NCBI GenBank assembly: GCA_050247255.1
Contig: JBFWUM010000016.1
Location: 17,169-81,168 of the forward strand
Length of the DNA: 64,000 nucleotides
DNA from: JBFWUM01 sp050247255
GTDB taxonomy: Bacteria; Acidobacteriota; Vicinamibacteria; Vicinamibacterales; UBA2999
Reading direction: 5' to 3'
Both the position numbers and the translations under genes were made by a program. Under the pieces are notes generated by a model that was given only the letters and a program-made list of their open reading frames with translations, did no database searches and was not told the origin of the DNA. Shown here in pieces: positions 44,083 to 52,476 of this stretch (positions are counted from its first letter, which is position 1; each line of letters starts with the position of its first letter).

Positions 44083-44757
44083 GTGTTCACCCTCAGTGAA
44101 GTGGTCCCGTGGGGGCGGTCGTTCGACGAGTACGGCCGCATGTTTGCCCTCAGTGCCGCCGACCTTGAGGGGCGCGTTCTGGGTTGCGGCGACGGTCCGG
44201 CGAGCTTCAACGCCGAGGCGGCCGCACGGGGGCATCGGGTCGTGTCCTGCGATCCGCTCTATCAGTTCGACGCGGTGGAAATTCGTACGCGGATTGCCGA
44301 GACGACCCCGATCGTCCTCGAGCAGACGCGCCGTAATGCAGAGCGCTTCGTGTGGTCATCTCCGCGCTCGATAGACGAGTTGGCGGAATGGCGGCAGTCG
44401 GCCATGGCGCGATTCCTCGATGACTACGCGAATGGCGCCAACGGTCGGTATGTGGCCGCTGCGCTGCCAGACCTTCCTTTCGCGAGAGGCACGTTCGACC
44501 TGGCGCTCTGTTCGCACTTCCTCTTCCTATACTCAGCGCAGCACAGCGAGCAGTTCCACATCGCAGCGCTTCGCGAACTGCTGCGGGTAGCTCGTGAAAT
44601 CCGAGTGTTTCCCTTGCTCGACCTGAATGCCGCGCTATCCGCGCACCTGGGTCCGGCGACCGACGTGCTTCGCACCGATGGATACACCGTTACGATTGAA
44701 CGGGTTCCTTACGAATTTCAGCGCGGGGGTCATGAGATGCTGCGCGTGTTTCGCTGA
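44083..44757 (+). CDS. putative SAM-dependent methyltransferase
   Basis: The 224-residue product has a Rossmann-type methyltransferase start (LEGRVLGCGDGPASFNAEAA, motif I, then GHRVVSCDPLYQF). The later strand is FARGTFDLALCSHFLFLY (motif IV-V), followed by REIRVFPLLDLNA. The substrate is unknown. Base composition is visibly less GC-rich than in the genes around recQ, which may point to a different origin. The start is a GTG. The stop overlaps the phosphatase start (TGATG). Confidence 0.75.
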   Translation: MFTLSEVVPWGRSFDEYGRMFALSAADLEGRVLGCGDGPASFNAEAAARGHRVVSCDPLYQFDAVEIRTRIAETTPIVLEQTRRNAERFVWSSPRSIDELAEWRQSAMARFLDDYANGANGRYVAAALPDLPFARGTFDLALCSHFLFLYSAQHSEQFHIAALRELLRVAREIRVFPLLDLNAALSAHLGPATDVLRTDGYTVTIERVPYEFQRGGHEMLRVFR

Positions 44758-45218
44758 TGCCGCTTGAGGACATCAGGAACTTCCTCCGAGTGGATGACCG
44801 GCTAGCCACGGCTGGGCAGCCGTCGGAGTCACAGCTGCGTGAAGTGGCAGCAGTGGGCTACCGCGCCGTGATCAACCTCGGGCTGCTCGATCCACGCTAT
44901 TGCCTGCCCGACGAAGCAGGTTTGGCGAGCACACTCGGGCTGGCGTACCGCCACATCCCCGTCCAGTTCGATGCCCCGCGCCGCGAGGACTTCGACGCGT
45001 TCGCGGCGGCGATGGACGAGCACGCGGCGCAACCCACTTTCGTGCATTGCGCGGCCAACTACCGTGTCTCGGCCTTCGTGGCGCTCTACGGCGAGCTGCG
45101 GTGGGGATGGACGCGCGAGGTGGCGGATGCGCACATCCGGCGGGTGTGGGAACCCAATGACACGTGGCAGCGATTCATCGCGGACTGTCGCCGGGAGTTT
45201 CCGACTGCCTCGCGCTAG
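44757..45218 (+). CDS. protein tyrosine phosphatase-like protein
   Basis: The 153-residue product resembles bacterial dual-specificity phosphatase-like proteins (DUF442 relatives): LATAGQPSESQLREVAAVGY, AVINLGLLDP, then the P-loop FVHCAANYRVSAF. The loop spacing is C-x4-R, as in DUF442 proteins, not the C-x5-R of classical phosphatases. WTREVADAHIRRVWEPN follows. It may act on phosphotyrosine or on a small phosphate ester. It is coupled to the methyltransferase. The stop codon shares the palindrome CTAG with the convergent VOC gene. Confidence 0.8.
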   Translation: MPLEDIRNFLRVDDRLATAGQPSESQLREVAAVGYRAVINLGLLDPRYCLPDEAGLASTLGLAYRHIPVQFDAPRREDFDAFAAAMDEHAAQPTFVHCAANYRVSAFVALYGELRWGWTREVADAHIRRVWEPNDTWQRFIADCRREFPTASR

Positions 45219-45637
45219 TTCTTCAGGGGACCGGCCTGAGCGCAGTTGATCTCCCAGGGAACACCGAATCGATCGGTGACCACGCCGAAGCGAGCCGACC
45301 AGAACGTCTGCTGCAGGGGAACGCGTTCCTCGCCGCCCTGTGCCAAGGCAGCGAAGATTCGCTCGGCTTCGTTCGGGTCATCGACGCCAAGCAACACGAA
45401 AAATCCTCGCGGCGGCTCGTACTGGTCGGGGAGAAGGTCGGCGCCTGAAAGGGAACCACCAGGAACAGTCAGGTTGGCGTGAACAATCTTCGAACGCCAA
45501 TCAGGCGGCACCGATTCACTCATCGGCGAGTCGGCGTAGGCCAGCAGCATCGTGACCGTGCCACCAAGGACGCGCGCGTAGAATCGGAACGCTTCCTCGC
45601 ACTCGCCCCGAAACGTCAGGTGGGAGGTGATTTCCAT
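45215..45637 (-). CDS. VOC-family protein (PhnB-like)
   Basis: The 140-residue protein has the PhnB-type VOC pattern: SHLTFRGECEEAFRFYARVLG, KIVHANLTVPGGSLSGAD and the ending RFGVVTDRFGVPWEINC. PhnB-like proteins are small metal-binding dimers of mostly unknown role. The ATG at 45637 gives the family's normal length; an upstream ATG at 45724 would add a basic tail. It is convergent with the phosphatase gene. Confidence 0.87.
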   Translation of the reverse strand: MEITSHLTFRGECEEAFRFYARVLGGTVTMLLAYADSPMSESVPPDWRSKIVHANLTVPGGSLSGADLLPDQYEPPRGFFVLLGVDDPNEAERIFAALAQGGEERVPLQQTFWSARFGVVTDRFGVPWEINCAQAGPLKN

Positions 45638-45789
45638 GTCTTCGACACGCTCCCTGTAGTTCAGTGTCCTTTCGCGCCGCCTCGCAGTCGCACGGGGTGA
45701 TATCCGGAGCAAAAGTGTAGACACGCGAGGACAGCACTTTTGCGGAGCGATATCAGCCCGGGCGGCTAAACCCGCGGCGCTCGATGCCG

Positions 45790-45813
45790 GTCCGGCTGAA
45801 GCCGGACACTACG
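45790..45813. repeat. small palindrome with tail, CT-GA-AG family
   Basis: A perfect 8-bp stem (GTCCGGCT / AGCCGGAC) around GA is followed by ACTACG. It lies 8 nt downstream of the pntB stop codon. Its outer bases and tail equal those of the copy inside the S9 peptidase gene, while the inner stem differs with compensation. Confidence 0.75.
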
Positions 45814-45820
45814 TCTTCGG

Positions 45821-47221
45821 CTATTCGATCGCCTTGACGATCTCCTCGACGACCTTCTTCGCGTCGCCGAACACCATCATCGTCCGGTCCATGTAGAACA
45901 GCGGGTTGTCGACGCCGGCGTAGCCGGCGGCCATCGAGCGCTTGTTGACGATCACCGTGCGCGCCTTGTGCGCCTCGAGGATCGGCATGCCGTAGATCGG
46001 GCTCCCCGGCTGCTCGGCCAGCGGGTTGACGACGTCGTTGGCGCCGAGGACGAAGGCGACGTCGGTGGTGCCGAAGTCGCTGTTGATGTCCTCCATCTCG
46101 AACACCTGGTCGTACGGCACCTCGGCCTCGGCCAGCAGGACGTTCATGTGGCCAGGCATGCGCCCGGCCACCGGGTGGATGGCGTAGCGGACGTTGATCC
46201 CCTTGGCCGCCAGCTTCTGCGCCATTTCCTTCGTTGCGTGCTGGGCGCGGCCGACCGCGAGGCCGTAGCCGGGGACAATGATGACGCTGTCGGCGTTGCT
46301 GAGCAGGAAGGCGACGTCCTCGGGCGAGCCCGACTTCACCGTCTTCTGCTCGCCGCCGCCCGCCACCGCGCCTTCGGCGGCGCCGAAGCCGCCGAGGATG
46401 ACGCTGAAGAACGAGCGGTTCATCGCCTTGCACATGATGTAGCTGAGGATCGCGCCCGACGAGCCGACGAGCGATCCGGCGATGATGAGCAGCGTGTTGT
46501 TCAGCGAGAAGCCGATGCCGGCCGCGGCCCAGCCCGAGTAGCTGTTCAGCATCGAGATGACCACCGGCATGTCGGCGCCGCCGATCGGGATGATGATCAG
46601 CACGCCGAGCGCGAAGGCGATGGCGGACATCACGCCGAACGGCATCCACTGCGTCTCCGGCGTCGACAGCAGGAAGGCGATGCCGAAGCCGACCATCACC
46701 AGGAACAGCACCAGGTTGATCGCGTGCTGCCCCGGGTAGACGATCGGCGCGCTCGAGAACAGCCGGAACTTCTTGCCGAGGCCGGCCAGCTTGCCGAAGG
46801 CGATGATCGATCCGGAGAAGGTGATGGCGCCGACGAAGGTGCCGATGAACAGCTCGACACGGTTGCCGGTGGGCAGCGGGAACTCGATGCCGAAGGCCGC
46901 CGGGTTGTCGACGACGGCAATCGCGATCAGCACCGCGGCCAGGCCGACCAGCGAGTGCATGGCCGCGACCAGCTCCGGCATCTGCGTCATCTCGATCTTC
47001 TTGGCGACGACGTAGCCGATGCCGCCGCCGACGACGAGCGCGCCGATGGCGAGGTCGAGGCGGTTGGTGATGGCGAAGGTCGTGACGACGGCGATGAGCA
47101 TGCCGATCATCCCGAACAGGTTGCCCCGGCGGGCGGTCAGCGGGTGCGACAGCCCTTTCAGCGACAGGATGAAGAGAACGCTGGCGGCGAGGTAAGCGAG
47201 CGCGACCTGGTTGGCTGTCAT
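45821..47221 (-). CDS. pntB: proton-translocating NAD(P) transhydrogenase beta subunit
   Basis: The 466-residue protein is PntB: an N-terminal membrane domain with about nine helices (VALAYLAASVLFILSLKGLSHPLTARRGN onward) and a C-terminal NADP-binding domain III (VIIVPGYGLAVGRAQHATKE, YAIHPVAGRMPGHMNVLLAEAE, VVNPLAEQPGSPIYGMPI). The enzyme couples proton entry to hydride transfer from NADH to NADP+. Its stop is followed by a small palindrome that may end the operon. The start lies 3 nt after the stop of pntA2. Confidence 0.95.
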   Translation of the reverse strand: MTANQVALAYLAASVLFILSLKGLSHPLTARRGNLFGMIGMLIAVVTTFAITNRLDLAIGALVVGGGIGYVVAKKIEMTQMPELVAAMHSLVGLAAVLIAIAVVDNPAAFGIEFPLPTGNRVELFIGTFVGAITFSGSIIAFGKLAGLGKKFRLFSSAPIVYPGQHAINLVLFLVMVGFGIAFLLSTPETQWMPFGVMSAIAFALGVLIIIPIGGADMPVVISMLNSYSGWAAAGIGFSLNNTLLIIAGSLVGSSGAILSYIMCKAMNRSFFSVILGGFGAAEGAVAGGGEQKTVKSGSPEDVAFLLSNADSVIIVPGYGLAVGRAQHATKEMAQKLAAKGINVRYAIHPVAGRMPGHMNVLLAEAEVPYDQVFEMEDINSDFGTTDVAFVLGANDVVNPLAEQPGSPIYGMPILEAHKARTVIVNKRSMAAGYAGVDNPLFYMDRTMMVFGDAKKVVEEIVKAIE

Positions 47222-47224
47222 CGT

Positions 47225-47551
47225 CTAGTGGGCGGAGTCGGTCTTGGCAGCCGATTTCGGCTCTTTCTTCTTGAACATCTCCAGCATGCGCTGGGTGACG
47301 AGGAAACCGCCGAAGGTGTTGATGGCGACGATGCCGACGGCGACCGCGCCGAGGACGGAGCCGAAGTCCACCGTGCCGGCGCCGGCGGCAAGGATGGCGC
47401 CGACGAGGATCACCGAGCTGATGGCGTTGGTCACGCTCATCAGCGGCGTGTGCAGCGCCGGCGTCACGCCCCAAACGACGTGGTAGCCGACGAAGACGGC
47501 GAGCACGAAGACCGTCAGGTTGATGACTGTGTGATCGATGACGCCGGTCAT
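47225..47551 (-). CDS. pntAB: transhydrogenase alpha subunit, membrane part (alpha-2)
   Basis: The 108-residue protein has three or four membrane helices (INLTVFVLAVFVGYHVVWGV, then ALHTPLMSVTNAISSVILVGAI, GAVAVGIVAINTFGGFLVTQRML) and matches the alpha-2 subunit of split transhydrogenases. Its start overlaps the alpha-1 stop by 4 bp. The split into alpha-1, alpha-2 and beta is common in Proteobacteria such as Rhodospirillum and in Acidobacteria. Confidence 0.93.
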   Translation of the reverse strand: MTGVIDHTVINLTVFVLAVFVGYHVVWGVTPALHTPLMSVTNAISSVILVGAILAAGAGTVDFGSVLGAVAVGIVAINTFGGFLVTQRMLEMFKKKEPKSAAKTDSAH

Positions 47552-48690
47552 GTCCGCGCCGCCTCCCGGGACACGGTGGCGCCGTCGGTGCAGACGAGCG
47601 CTCCCGCGATGATTTCGTCGTTGCGGTCGATCTTCAGCTCGCCAGTCTTGGCGTCGACGAGCAGGTTGAGGAAATTGAGCAGGTTGCGGGCGTAGAGCGC
47701 GCTGGCGTCGGCCGCCAGCAGCCCCGGCATGTTCAGCAGGCCGGCAATGCGCACGCCGTTGGGGGTGACGACGATCTTGCCGATCTCCGACCCTTCGACG
47801 TTGCCGCCCTGGGCCACCGCCATGTCGACGAGGACCGACCCGGGGCGCATGGCGGCGACCGTGGCCGCCTTGATGAGCTTGGGCGCAGGGCGTCCGGGAA
47901 TCAGCGCGGTCGTGATCACGATGTCGGACTTGAGCGCGCTCTGGTGTACCGCCTCGGCCTGGCGCCGCATCCAGTCGGCCGGCATCGGCCGCGCGTAGCC
48001 GCCGACGCCCTGCGCGATCTCGCGCTCCTCGTCGGTCAGGTAGGGCACGTCGAGAAACTTGGCGCCGAGCGACTCGATCTGCTCCTTCACCGCCGGCCGC
48101 ACGTCGGAGGCCTCGATGACCGCGCCAAGCCGCTTGGCGGTGGCGATCGCCTGGAGGCCGGCGACGCCGGCGCCGAGGATCAGCACCCGGGCGGCCTTCA
48201 CCGTGCCGGCCGCGGTCATCATCATCGGCATGAAGCGCCCGTACTCGTTGGCCGCGACGAGCACCGCCTTGTAGCCGGCGATGTTCGCCTGCGACGACAG
48301 CACGTCCATGGCCTGGGCGCGGGTGATGCGCGGGATCGATTCGAGGGCGAAGCCGGTGACGCCGGTGGCCGCCAGCCCCTCGAGCGCCGCGGCGTCGAAG
48401 GGATTCAGCTGGCCGATGACCATCGATCCGCGGCGCAGCAGGCCAAACTCGCTGGCCTCGGGCCCACGCACCTTGAGGACGATATCGCAGGCATACGCCT
48501 CCCCGGCGGAGCTGACGATGGTCGCCCCGGCGGCGGCGAAGTCGGAATCAGGGATGCTGGCGCCGGTACCGGCGCCCGATTGCACGATGACCTGGTGGTG
48601 CCCGCCCGCCGTCAGCTTCTTGACCGTTTCGGGCGTCGCGGCCACACGTGTCTCGCCCGAACGCACTTCGGCAGGGATGCCGATCCGCAT
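47548..48690 (-). CDS. pntAA: transhydrogenase alpha subunit, NAD-binding part (alpha-1)
   Basis: The 380-residue protein is the NAD-binding domain I: RIGIPAEVRSGETRVAATPETV, then RVLILGAGVAGLQAIATAKRLGAVIEASDVRP and the RQ-like mobile loop region SALKSDIVITTALIPGRPAPKL. It ends LEIGKIVVTPNGVRIAG-type sequence and a Rossmann C-terminus. The ATG has GAGAGGG about 9 nt upstream. A longer frame upstream to 49086 has no ribosome site and covers the next gene. It is the first gene of the pnt operon. Confidence 0.94.
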   Translation of the reverse strand: MRIGIPAEVRSGETRVAATPETVKKLTAGGHHQVIVQSGAGTGASIPDSDFAAAGATIVSSAGEAYACDIVLKVRGPEASEFGLLRRGSMVIGQLNPFDAAALEGLAATGVTGFALESIPRITRAQAMDVLSSQANIAGYKAVLVAANEYGRFMPMMMTAAGTVKAARVLILGAGVAGLQAIATAKRLGAVIEASDVRPAVKEQIESLGAKFLDVPYLTDEEREIAQGVGGYARPMPADWMRRQAEAVHQSALKSDIVITTALIPGRPAPKLIKAATVAAMRPGSVLVDMAVAQGGNVEGSEIGKIVVTPNGVRIAGLLNMPGLLAADASALYARNLLNFLNLLVDAKTGELKIDRNDEIIAGALVCTDGATVSREAART

Positions 48691-48784
48691 GTTGATGAAC
48701 CCTCTCGGACTCTGGTCTGTCCCGGGGTTCCCCCACCGAGACGCGCAGCGAAGTCTACCCCATCGTTGCGGGCCGTAAAAAGCC

Positions 48785-49639
48785 CTAGCTGCCGGACGCG
48801 AAGGTATTGCAGGCGTCGATGTTGCCCGACTCGAGCCCGCGCCGCAGCCAGCGCATGCGCTCCTCGGAGGAGCCGTGGGTGAACGACTCCGGCACGACGC
48901 GCCCCTGCGCCTGCCGCTGGAGCGTGTCGTCGCCAATGGCCGCCGCCGCCCGCAGCCCCTCTTCCGCATCGCCTGATTCGAGCAGGCCCCGCTGCCCGGC
49001 GTAGTAGCCCCAGACGCCGGCGTAGCAGTCTGCCTGCAGCTCCTGCCGCACCGACAGCGCGTTGGCCTCGGCCTCGCTGCCGGCACGCTGCCTGGCCCCC
49101 ATCACCTGCTCCGACAATCCTGTAATCGTCTGGATGTGGTGCCCGACCTCGTGGGCGACGACGTAGGCCTGGGCGAAGTCGCCTGGCGCGCCGAACTGCT
49201 GATCGAGCTGCTGGAAGAAGGAGAGATCGAGGTAGACGTTCTGGTCGGCCGGGCAGTAGAACGGCCCCATCTCCTCGCGGCCGACCCCACAGGCCGACTG
49301 CGTGGCGCCGGTGAAGAGGACGAGGGTCGGCGGCTGGTAACGGGCGCCCTGCTGTTGGAAGACCTGTCCCCAGGTGTCCTCAGTGTCGGCGAGGACGACG
49401 GAAATGAACTGCGCCTGCGGATCATCCTCCGGCACCCCCGCCGTGCCGGCTCCCCCGCCTGGTACGCCGCCCCCGGCGTTGATCAGATCGAGTGGGTTGG
49501 TCCCCGTCAACGCCGACACGAGCAGCAGCACGACGATCCCGCCGATGCCGCCGCCAATGGGCAGTGCCCTGCCCATCCCGACTCCCATGCCGCGCCGGTC
49601 CTGGATGTTGCCGCTGCCACGACGTCCCTGCCACTTCAT
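48785..49639 (-). CDS. neutral zinc metallopeptidase, YpfJ family
   Basis: The 284-residue protein has an N-terminal basic part, one membrane helix (GGIGGIVVLLLVSALTG) and a peptidase domain with HEVGHHIQTITG. QELQADCYAGVWGYYA carries further ligands, and SFTHGSSEERMRWLRRGL is at the end. These match the KPN_02809/YpfJ family. It is anchored in the membrane with the catalytic domain outside. Its function is unknown. Its upstream region is shared with the divergent SDR gene and holds a large inverted repeat. Confidence 0.93.
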   Translation of the reverse strand: MKWQGRRGSGNIQDRRGMGVGMGRALPIGGGIGGIVVLLLVSALTGTNPLDLINAGGGVPGGGAGTAGVPEDDPQAQFISVVLADTEDTWGQVFQQQGARYQPPTLVLFTGATQSACGVGREEMGPFYCPADQNVYLDLSFFQQLDQQFGAPGDFAQAYVVAHEVGHHIQTITGLSEQVMGARQRAGSEAEANALSVRQELQADCYAGVWGYYAGQRGLLESGDAEEGLRAAAAIGDDTLQRQAQGRVVPESFTHGSSEERMRWLRRGLESGNIDACNTFASGS

Positions 49640-49677
49640 GCCCGGGATTCTGCACGCAGAATGCCGGGCGGGACAGG

Positions 49678-49803
49678 GTTCTGGGGTGCTCGGGTTCTCA
49701 GGTGCTCAGGTGCCGGTCGTCGGTTCGGGTTCGCGGGTTCTCAGGTGGTTCCAGGTTCGCCGAACCGGCACCTGAGCACCCGAGAACCTGAGCACCCCAG
49801 AAC
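49678..49803. repeat. 126-bp inverted repeat of GGTGCTC/GGTTCTC words
   Basis: The arms 49678-49717 and 49764-49803 are inverted copies at 38 of 40 positions, around a 46-nt loop that also consists of GGTTC words. It lies in the divergent promoter region between ypfJ and an SDR gene, so it is not a simple terminator. A TAAACT -10-like box for the SDR gene begins 4 nt after it. Confidence 0.9.
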
Positions 49804-49818
49804 CAGTAAACTTCGTGC

Positions 49819-50595
49819 GTGGATCTCGGTCTCACCGACAAGATTGCCATCGTCACCGGCTCGAGCCGCGGGCTCGGGTTGGCCAGCGCGCGGGCGCTGG
49901 CGGCGGAGGGGTGCCGGGTGTGCCTGTGCGCGAGGTCGCCCGAGCGCCTCGAACAGGCCCGGGTCGAGGTCGCCCAGCTGGCTGGAGCGGATGACCGCGT
50001 GCTGGCCGTGACGGCGGATGTGAGCAGCGAGCGCGGCGTGGCCGAGGTCGTGAGCCGGACGGTCGATACGTTCGGCGGGATCGACGTGCTCGTCAACAAC
50101 GTGGCGGCGGCCGGCGGCGCCGGCCTGCTCGACACGCCCGACGCCGACTGGCAGGCGGCGATCGACCAGACGTTGTTTCCGGCCATCCGCGCATCGCGGC
50201 TGGCGGTGCCGCACATGGCCGCGCGCGGCGGCGGCTCGATCGTGATTATCGCCTCGATCTTCGGCCGCGAGGCGGGCGGCCGCATGACCTACAACGCGGT
50301 CAAGGCGGCGCAGATCAGCCTGGCGAAGTCGCTGGCGCAGCAGCTGGCGCCGCAGCAGATCCGGGTCAACAGCGTGTCGCCGGGATCGATCCTGTTCGAG
50401 GGCGGGTCGTGGTGGAAGCGCCAGCAGGCCGACCCGGCGGGCATTGCCGACTTCGTGACGCGCGAGATTCCGTCCGGGCGCTTTGGCCGGCCCGAGGAAA
50501 TCGGCGACGTCGTCGCCTTCATCGCCTCGCCCCGCGCCAGCTGGATCACCGGCACCTCCATCGTCGTCGACGGCGGCCAGAGCCGCGCCTTCTAG
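49819..50595 (+). CDS. SDR-family oxidoreductase
   Basis: The 258-residue protein is a classical SDR: TGSSRGLG, NNVAAAGGAG (the usual NNAG with N-V-A), IVIIASIFGR, YNAVK for YxxxK, and RVNSVSPGSI, FGRPEEIGDVVAFIASPRASWITG. It is close to FabG-like 3-oxoacyl reductases; the substrate is unknown. The catalytic Ser position reads ASIFG, with Ser present. The methyltransferase gene begins directly after the stop codon. Confidence 0.88.
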   Translation: MDLGLTDKIAIVTGSSRGLGLASARALAAEGCRVCLCARSPERLEQARVEVAQLAGADDRVLAVTADVSSERGVAEVVSRTVDTFGGIDVLVNNVAAAGGAGLLDTPDADWQAAIDQTLFPAIRASRLAVPHMAARGGGSIVIIASIFGREAGGRMTYNAVKAAQISLAKSLAQQLAPQQIRVNSVSPGSILFEGGSWWKRQQADPAGIADFVTREIPSGRFGRPEEIGDVVAFIASPRASWITGTSIVVDGGQSRAF

Positions 50596-51462
50596 ATGAT
50601 CACGGTCGCCACCTGCGCGGTGTGCGGCAGCAACGATCTGCGGTCCTACGCCGAAAGTCCGCGCGACGCCGGCATGCTGCATTTCGCGCAGGCGCGCTGC
50701 GGAGGCTGCGGCCTGCTCATCGCGCAGCCGCGCGCGACCTCCGATGAGATTGCCCGGTACTACGAGCAGGACTACTACCGCACGCACTGGCCAGACGCCG
50801 CCACGCTGACGGCGGACAACCAGCGGGTCTATCGCACGAACGAATACCCGATCATGCAGGGCCTGTGGGCGGACTGGCCGCCGCGGGCCGGAAGCCTTGC
50901 GGTGGAGATCGGCTGCGGCTACGGCGCGTTCCTGCCGATGCTGGCGGCGGATGGGTTTCGGGTTGCGGGCTGCGATCTGAGCCACGATGCCGTGGCCTGG
51001 TGCCGCGGGCGGCGGCTCGACGTCGTGCAGGGCGGCGTGCCCGGGGTGCGGTTTGCCGAGCCCGCGGGACTCGTCGTCAGCCAGCACGTGATCGAACACG
51101 TCGAGGATCCCCGCGCGTTCGTGGCGGCGCTGACGACGCTTGCCGCGCCCGGTGGCGTCATCGTGATCGTCACCGAGGACAACTGGCATGCCCAATATGG
51201 GTGGAGCCGCCTGCTCGCCCGGTTGCGCGGCCGCACGCCGCCGTTCCACACGTCGAGCGATCACACGTTCGTCTTCGCCGCCGCACACCTGCGCCGACTG
51301 ATGACCGAAGCCGGGTGCACCGAGGTGCGGACGCGGTCGTTCTGCTACCGCCCGGAGCGGGAGAGCCTGCACTGGCGCCTGTACAAGGGTGCGATGCGCG
51401 CGGCGGACCGCTTGCTCGGCCGGGGGCCGTTCCTGATTGCGGTAGGCCGGATACCGGGCTAG
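50596..51462 (+). CDS. SAM-dependent methyltransferase with N-terminal zinc-finger-like segment
   Basis: The 288-residue product starts with two CxxC pairs (TCAVCGSN and RCGGCGLLI), as in methyltransferases of sugar or lipid pathways with a zinc knuckle. SAM motif I is LAVEIGCGYGAFLPML, then GFRVAGCDLSHDAVAWC, and motif IV is LVVSQHVIEHVEDPRAF. The C-terminus is basic (LHWRLYKGAMRAADRLLG). The substrate is unknown. The start is adjacent to the SDR stop. The stop shares CTAG with the convergent MBL gene. Confidence 0.86.
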   Translation: MITVATCAVCGSNDLRSYAESPRDAGMLHFAQARCGGCGLLIAQPRATSDEIARYYEQDYYRTHWPDAATLTADNQRVYRTNEYPIMQGLWADWPPRAGSLAVEIGCGYGAFLPMLAADGFRVAGCDLSHDAVAWCRGRRLDVVQGGVPGVRFAEPAGLVVSQHVIEHVEDPRAFVAALTTLAAPGGVIVIVTEDNWHAQYGWSRLLARLRGRTPPFHTSSDHTFVFAAAHLRRLMTEAGCTEVRTRSFCYRPERESLHWRLYKGAMRAADRLLGRGPFLIAVGRIPG

Positions 51463-52415
51463 GCGACGACGACGGTCTGGCCGATAGCCTCGAGCGCGAG
51501 GCGTCCTTCTTCCTTCGCGAGCGCCGCCTGGGCGCGTTCGATCGGCTCCATGTAGGCTTCGCGGCTCAACTGGAACGTCTGGTGATGCACCGGCACCAGC
51601 CGGCGGGCGCCGGCGGCGTCAGCCATGGCAACCGCCTGCTCGGGCGAGCAGTGGTTCCAGATCCACGGGTCGTAGGCGCCGATCGGCATGACGGCCGCCT
51701 CGAACGTGCCGTGGCGGCGGTGCTGCCGGAAGAGGGGCGTGTCGGCGGTATCGCCGCCGATCAGCAGGCGCCGCCCTTCGCGCTCGACGATAAACCCCGT
51801 GTAGCCGCGGTGCGTGTCGCGGCGGATGCGCGCGCCCCAGTGCTTCACCTCGATGGCGCGCACGTCGACCTCGCCCCGTGGAGTGCGGACCCGGGTTGTG
51901 TCCTCCCACCGAAGCTCGGAGACGGAGGAGTAGTGCGACGAGGGAAGCAGGTCGGCGGTGGCGCTCGCCATCACCGCCGCCGGCCGGCCGCGCACGGCGG
52001 CGAGCGACGGCGTATCGAGGTGGTCGAAGTGCGCGTGCGACACGAGCACCAGGTCGATCTCGGGCAGCGTCTCCGGTGACAGCGCGCAGCGCACCTGGCG
52101 GAGCGGCCCGAGGGAGCCGATGCCGATGTCGACGCCGATGCGATCGAACAGCGTGGGGTCGGTGAGGATGCGGACGCCGTAGAAGTTGATCAGCACCGTC
52201 GCGTGGCCGAGCCAGGCGAGCGTGATGGCGTTGTCGTCCCAGGTTTCCGGCGCGGGTGTATGCGGCGCTGCCGGCACTTCACGCCCGATCTCGGCGAGCC
52301 GGCCGCGGATGAACCGGGCGGTCCACGACGAAGACAGCGACGCCCAGGCACCGCCGCCGACGGCGAGCGCTCCAGACACGAGGAACGCACGGCGGCCGCG
52401 GAGCTGAACTGACAT
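51459..52415 (-). CDS. Tat-exported MBL-fold hydrolase (UlaG/NAPE-PLD-like)
   Basis: The 318-residue product has a twin-arginine signal (RGRRAFLVSGALAVGGGAWA) and an MBL domain: WLGHATVLINFYGVRILTDP, the metal motif VSHAHFDHLD (HxHxDH), and GGDTADTP for the Asp ligand. It ends RRLVPVHHQTFQLS. It resembles NAPE-PLD/UlaG-like metal hydrolases with a lipid- or lactone-type substrate. The ATG at 52415 is preferred over 52424. Both lie close to the divergent gene. Confidence 0.88.
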   Translation of the reverse strand: MSVQLRGRRAFLVSGALAVGGGAWASLSSSWTARFIRGRLAEIGREVPAAPHTPAPETWDDNAITLAWLGHATVLINFYGVRILTDPTLFDRIGVDIGIGSLGPLRQVRCALSPETLPEIDLVLVSHAHFDHLDTPSLAAVRGRPAAVMASATADLLPSSHYSSVSELRWEDTTRVRTPRGEVDVRAIEVKHWGARIRRDTHRGYTGFIVEREGRRLLIGGDTADTPLFRQHRRHGTFEAAVMPIGAYDPWIWNHCSPEQAVAMADAAGARRLVPVHHQTFQLSREAYMEPIERAQAALAKEEGRLALEAIGQTVVVA

Positions 52416-52427
52416 GCGGACCAATAT

Positions 52428-52475
52428 TCTCGTTGATTTCGTGATTTTCGTGAATTTCGTGGTTAGATTCGTCTC
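52428..52475. repeat. degenerate word-repeat tract (TTTCGTGAA words)
   Basis: Four imperfect copies of GATTTCGTGA/AATTTCGTGG lie before the secreted SUMF-like gene, with an embedded -10-like TTAGAT (52463-52468) 8 nt before the GTG at 52477. An open frame from 52414 would translate the tract as VDFVIFVNFVVRFV, which I consider untranslated. Confidence 0.6.
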
Positions 52476-52476
52476 T

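Noticed and set aside
45968..47695. A 575-codon plus-strand frame opposite pntB, and a frame in 45753-47474 on the minus strand
   Set aside because: Both overlap the well-conserved transhydrogenase genes and have shadow-type composition.
48691..49086. N-terminal extension of the transhydrogenase alpha-1 gene
   Set aside because: The frame overlaps the ypfJ gene, and the ATG at 48690 gives the exact family start with a ribosome site.
52413..52416. Divergent start codons overlapping in CATG (MBL gene and SUMF-like gene)
   Set aside because: The upstream ATG of the SUMF-like gene would translate a word-repeat tract. The GTG at 52477 has a -10 box and a clean signal peptide.
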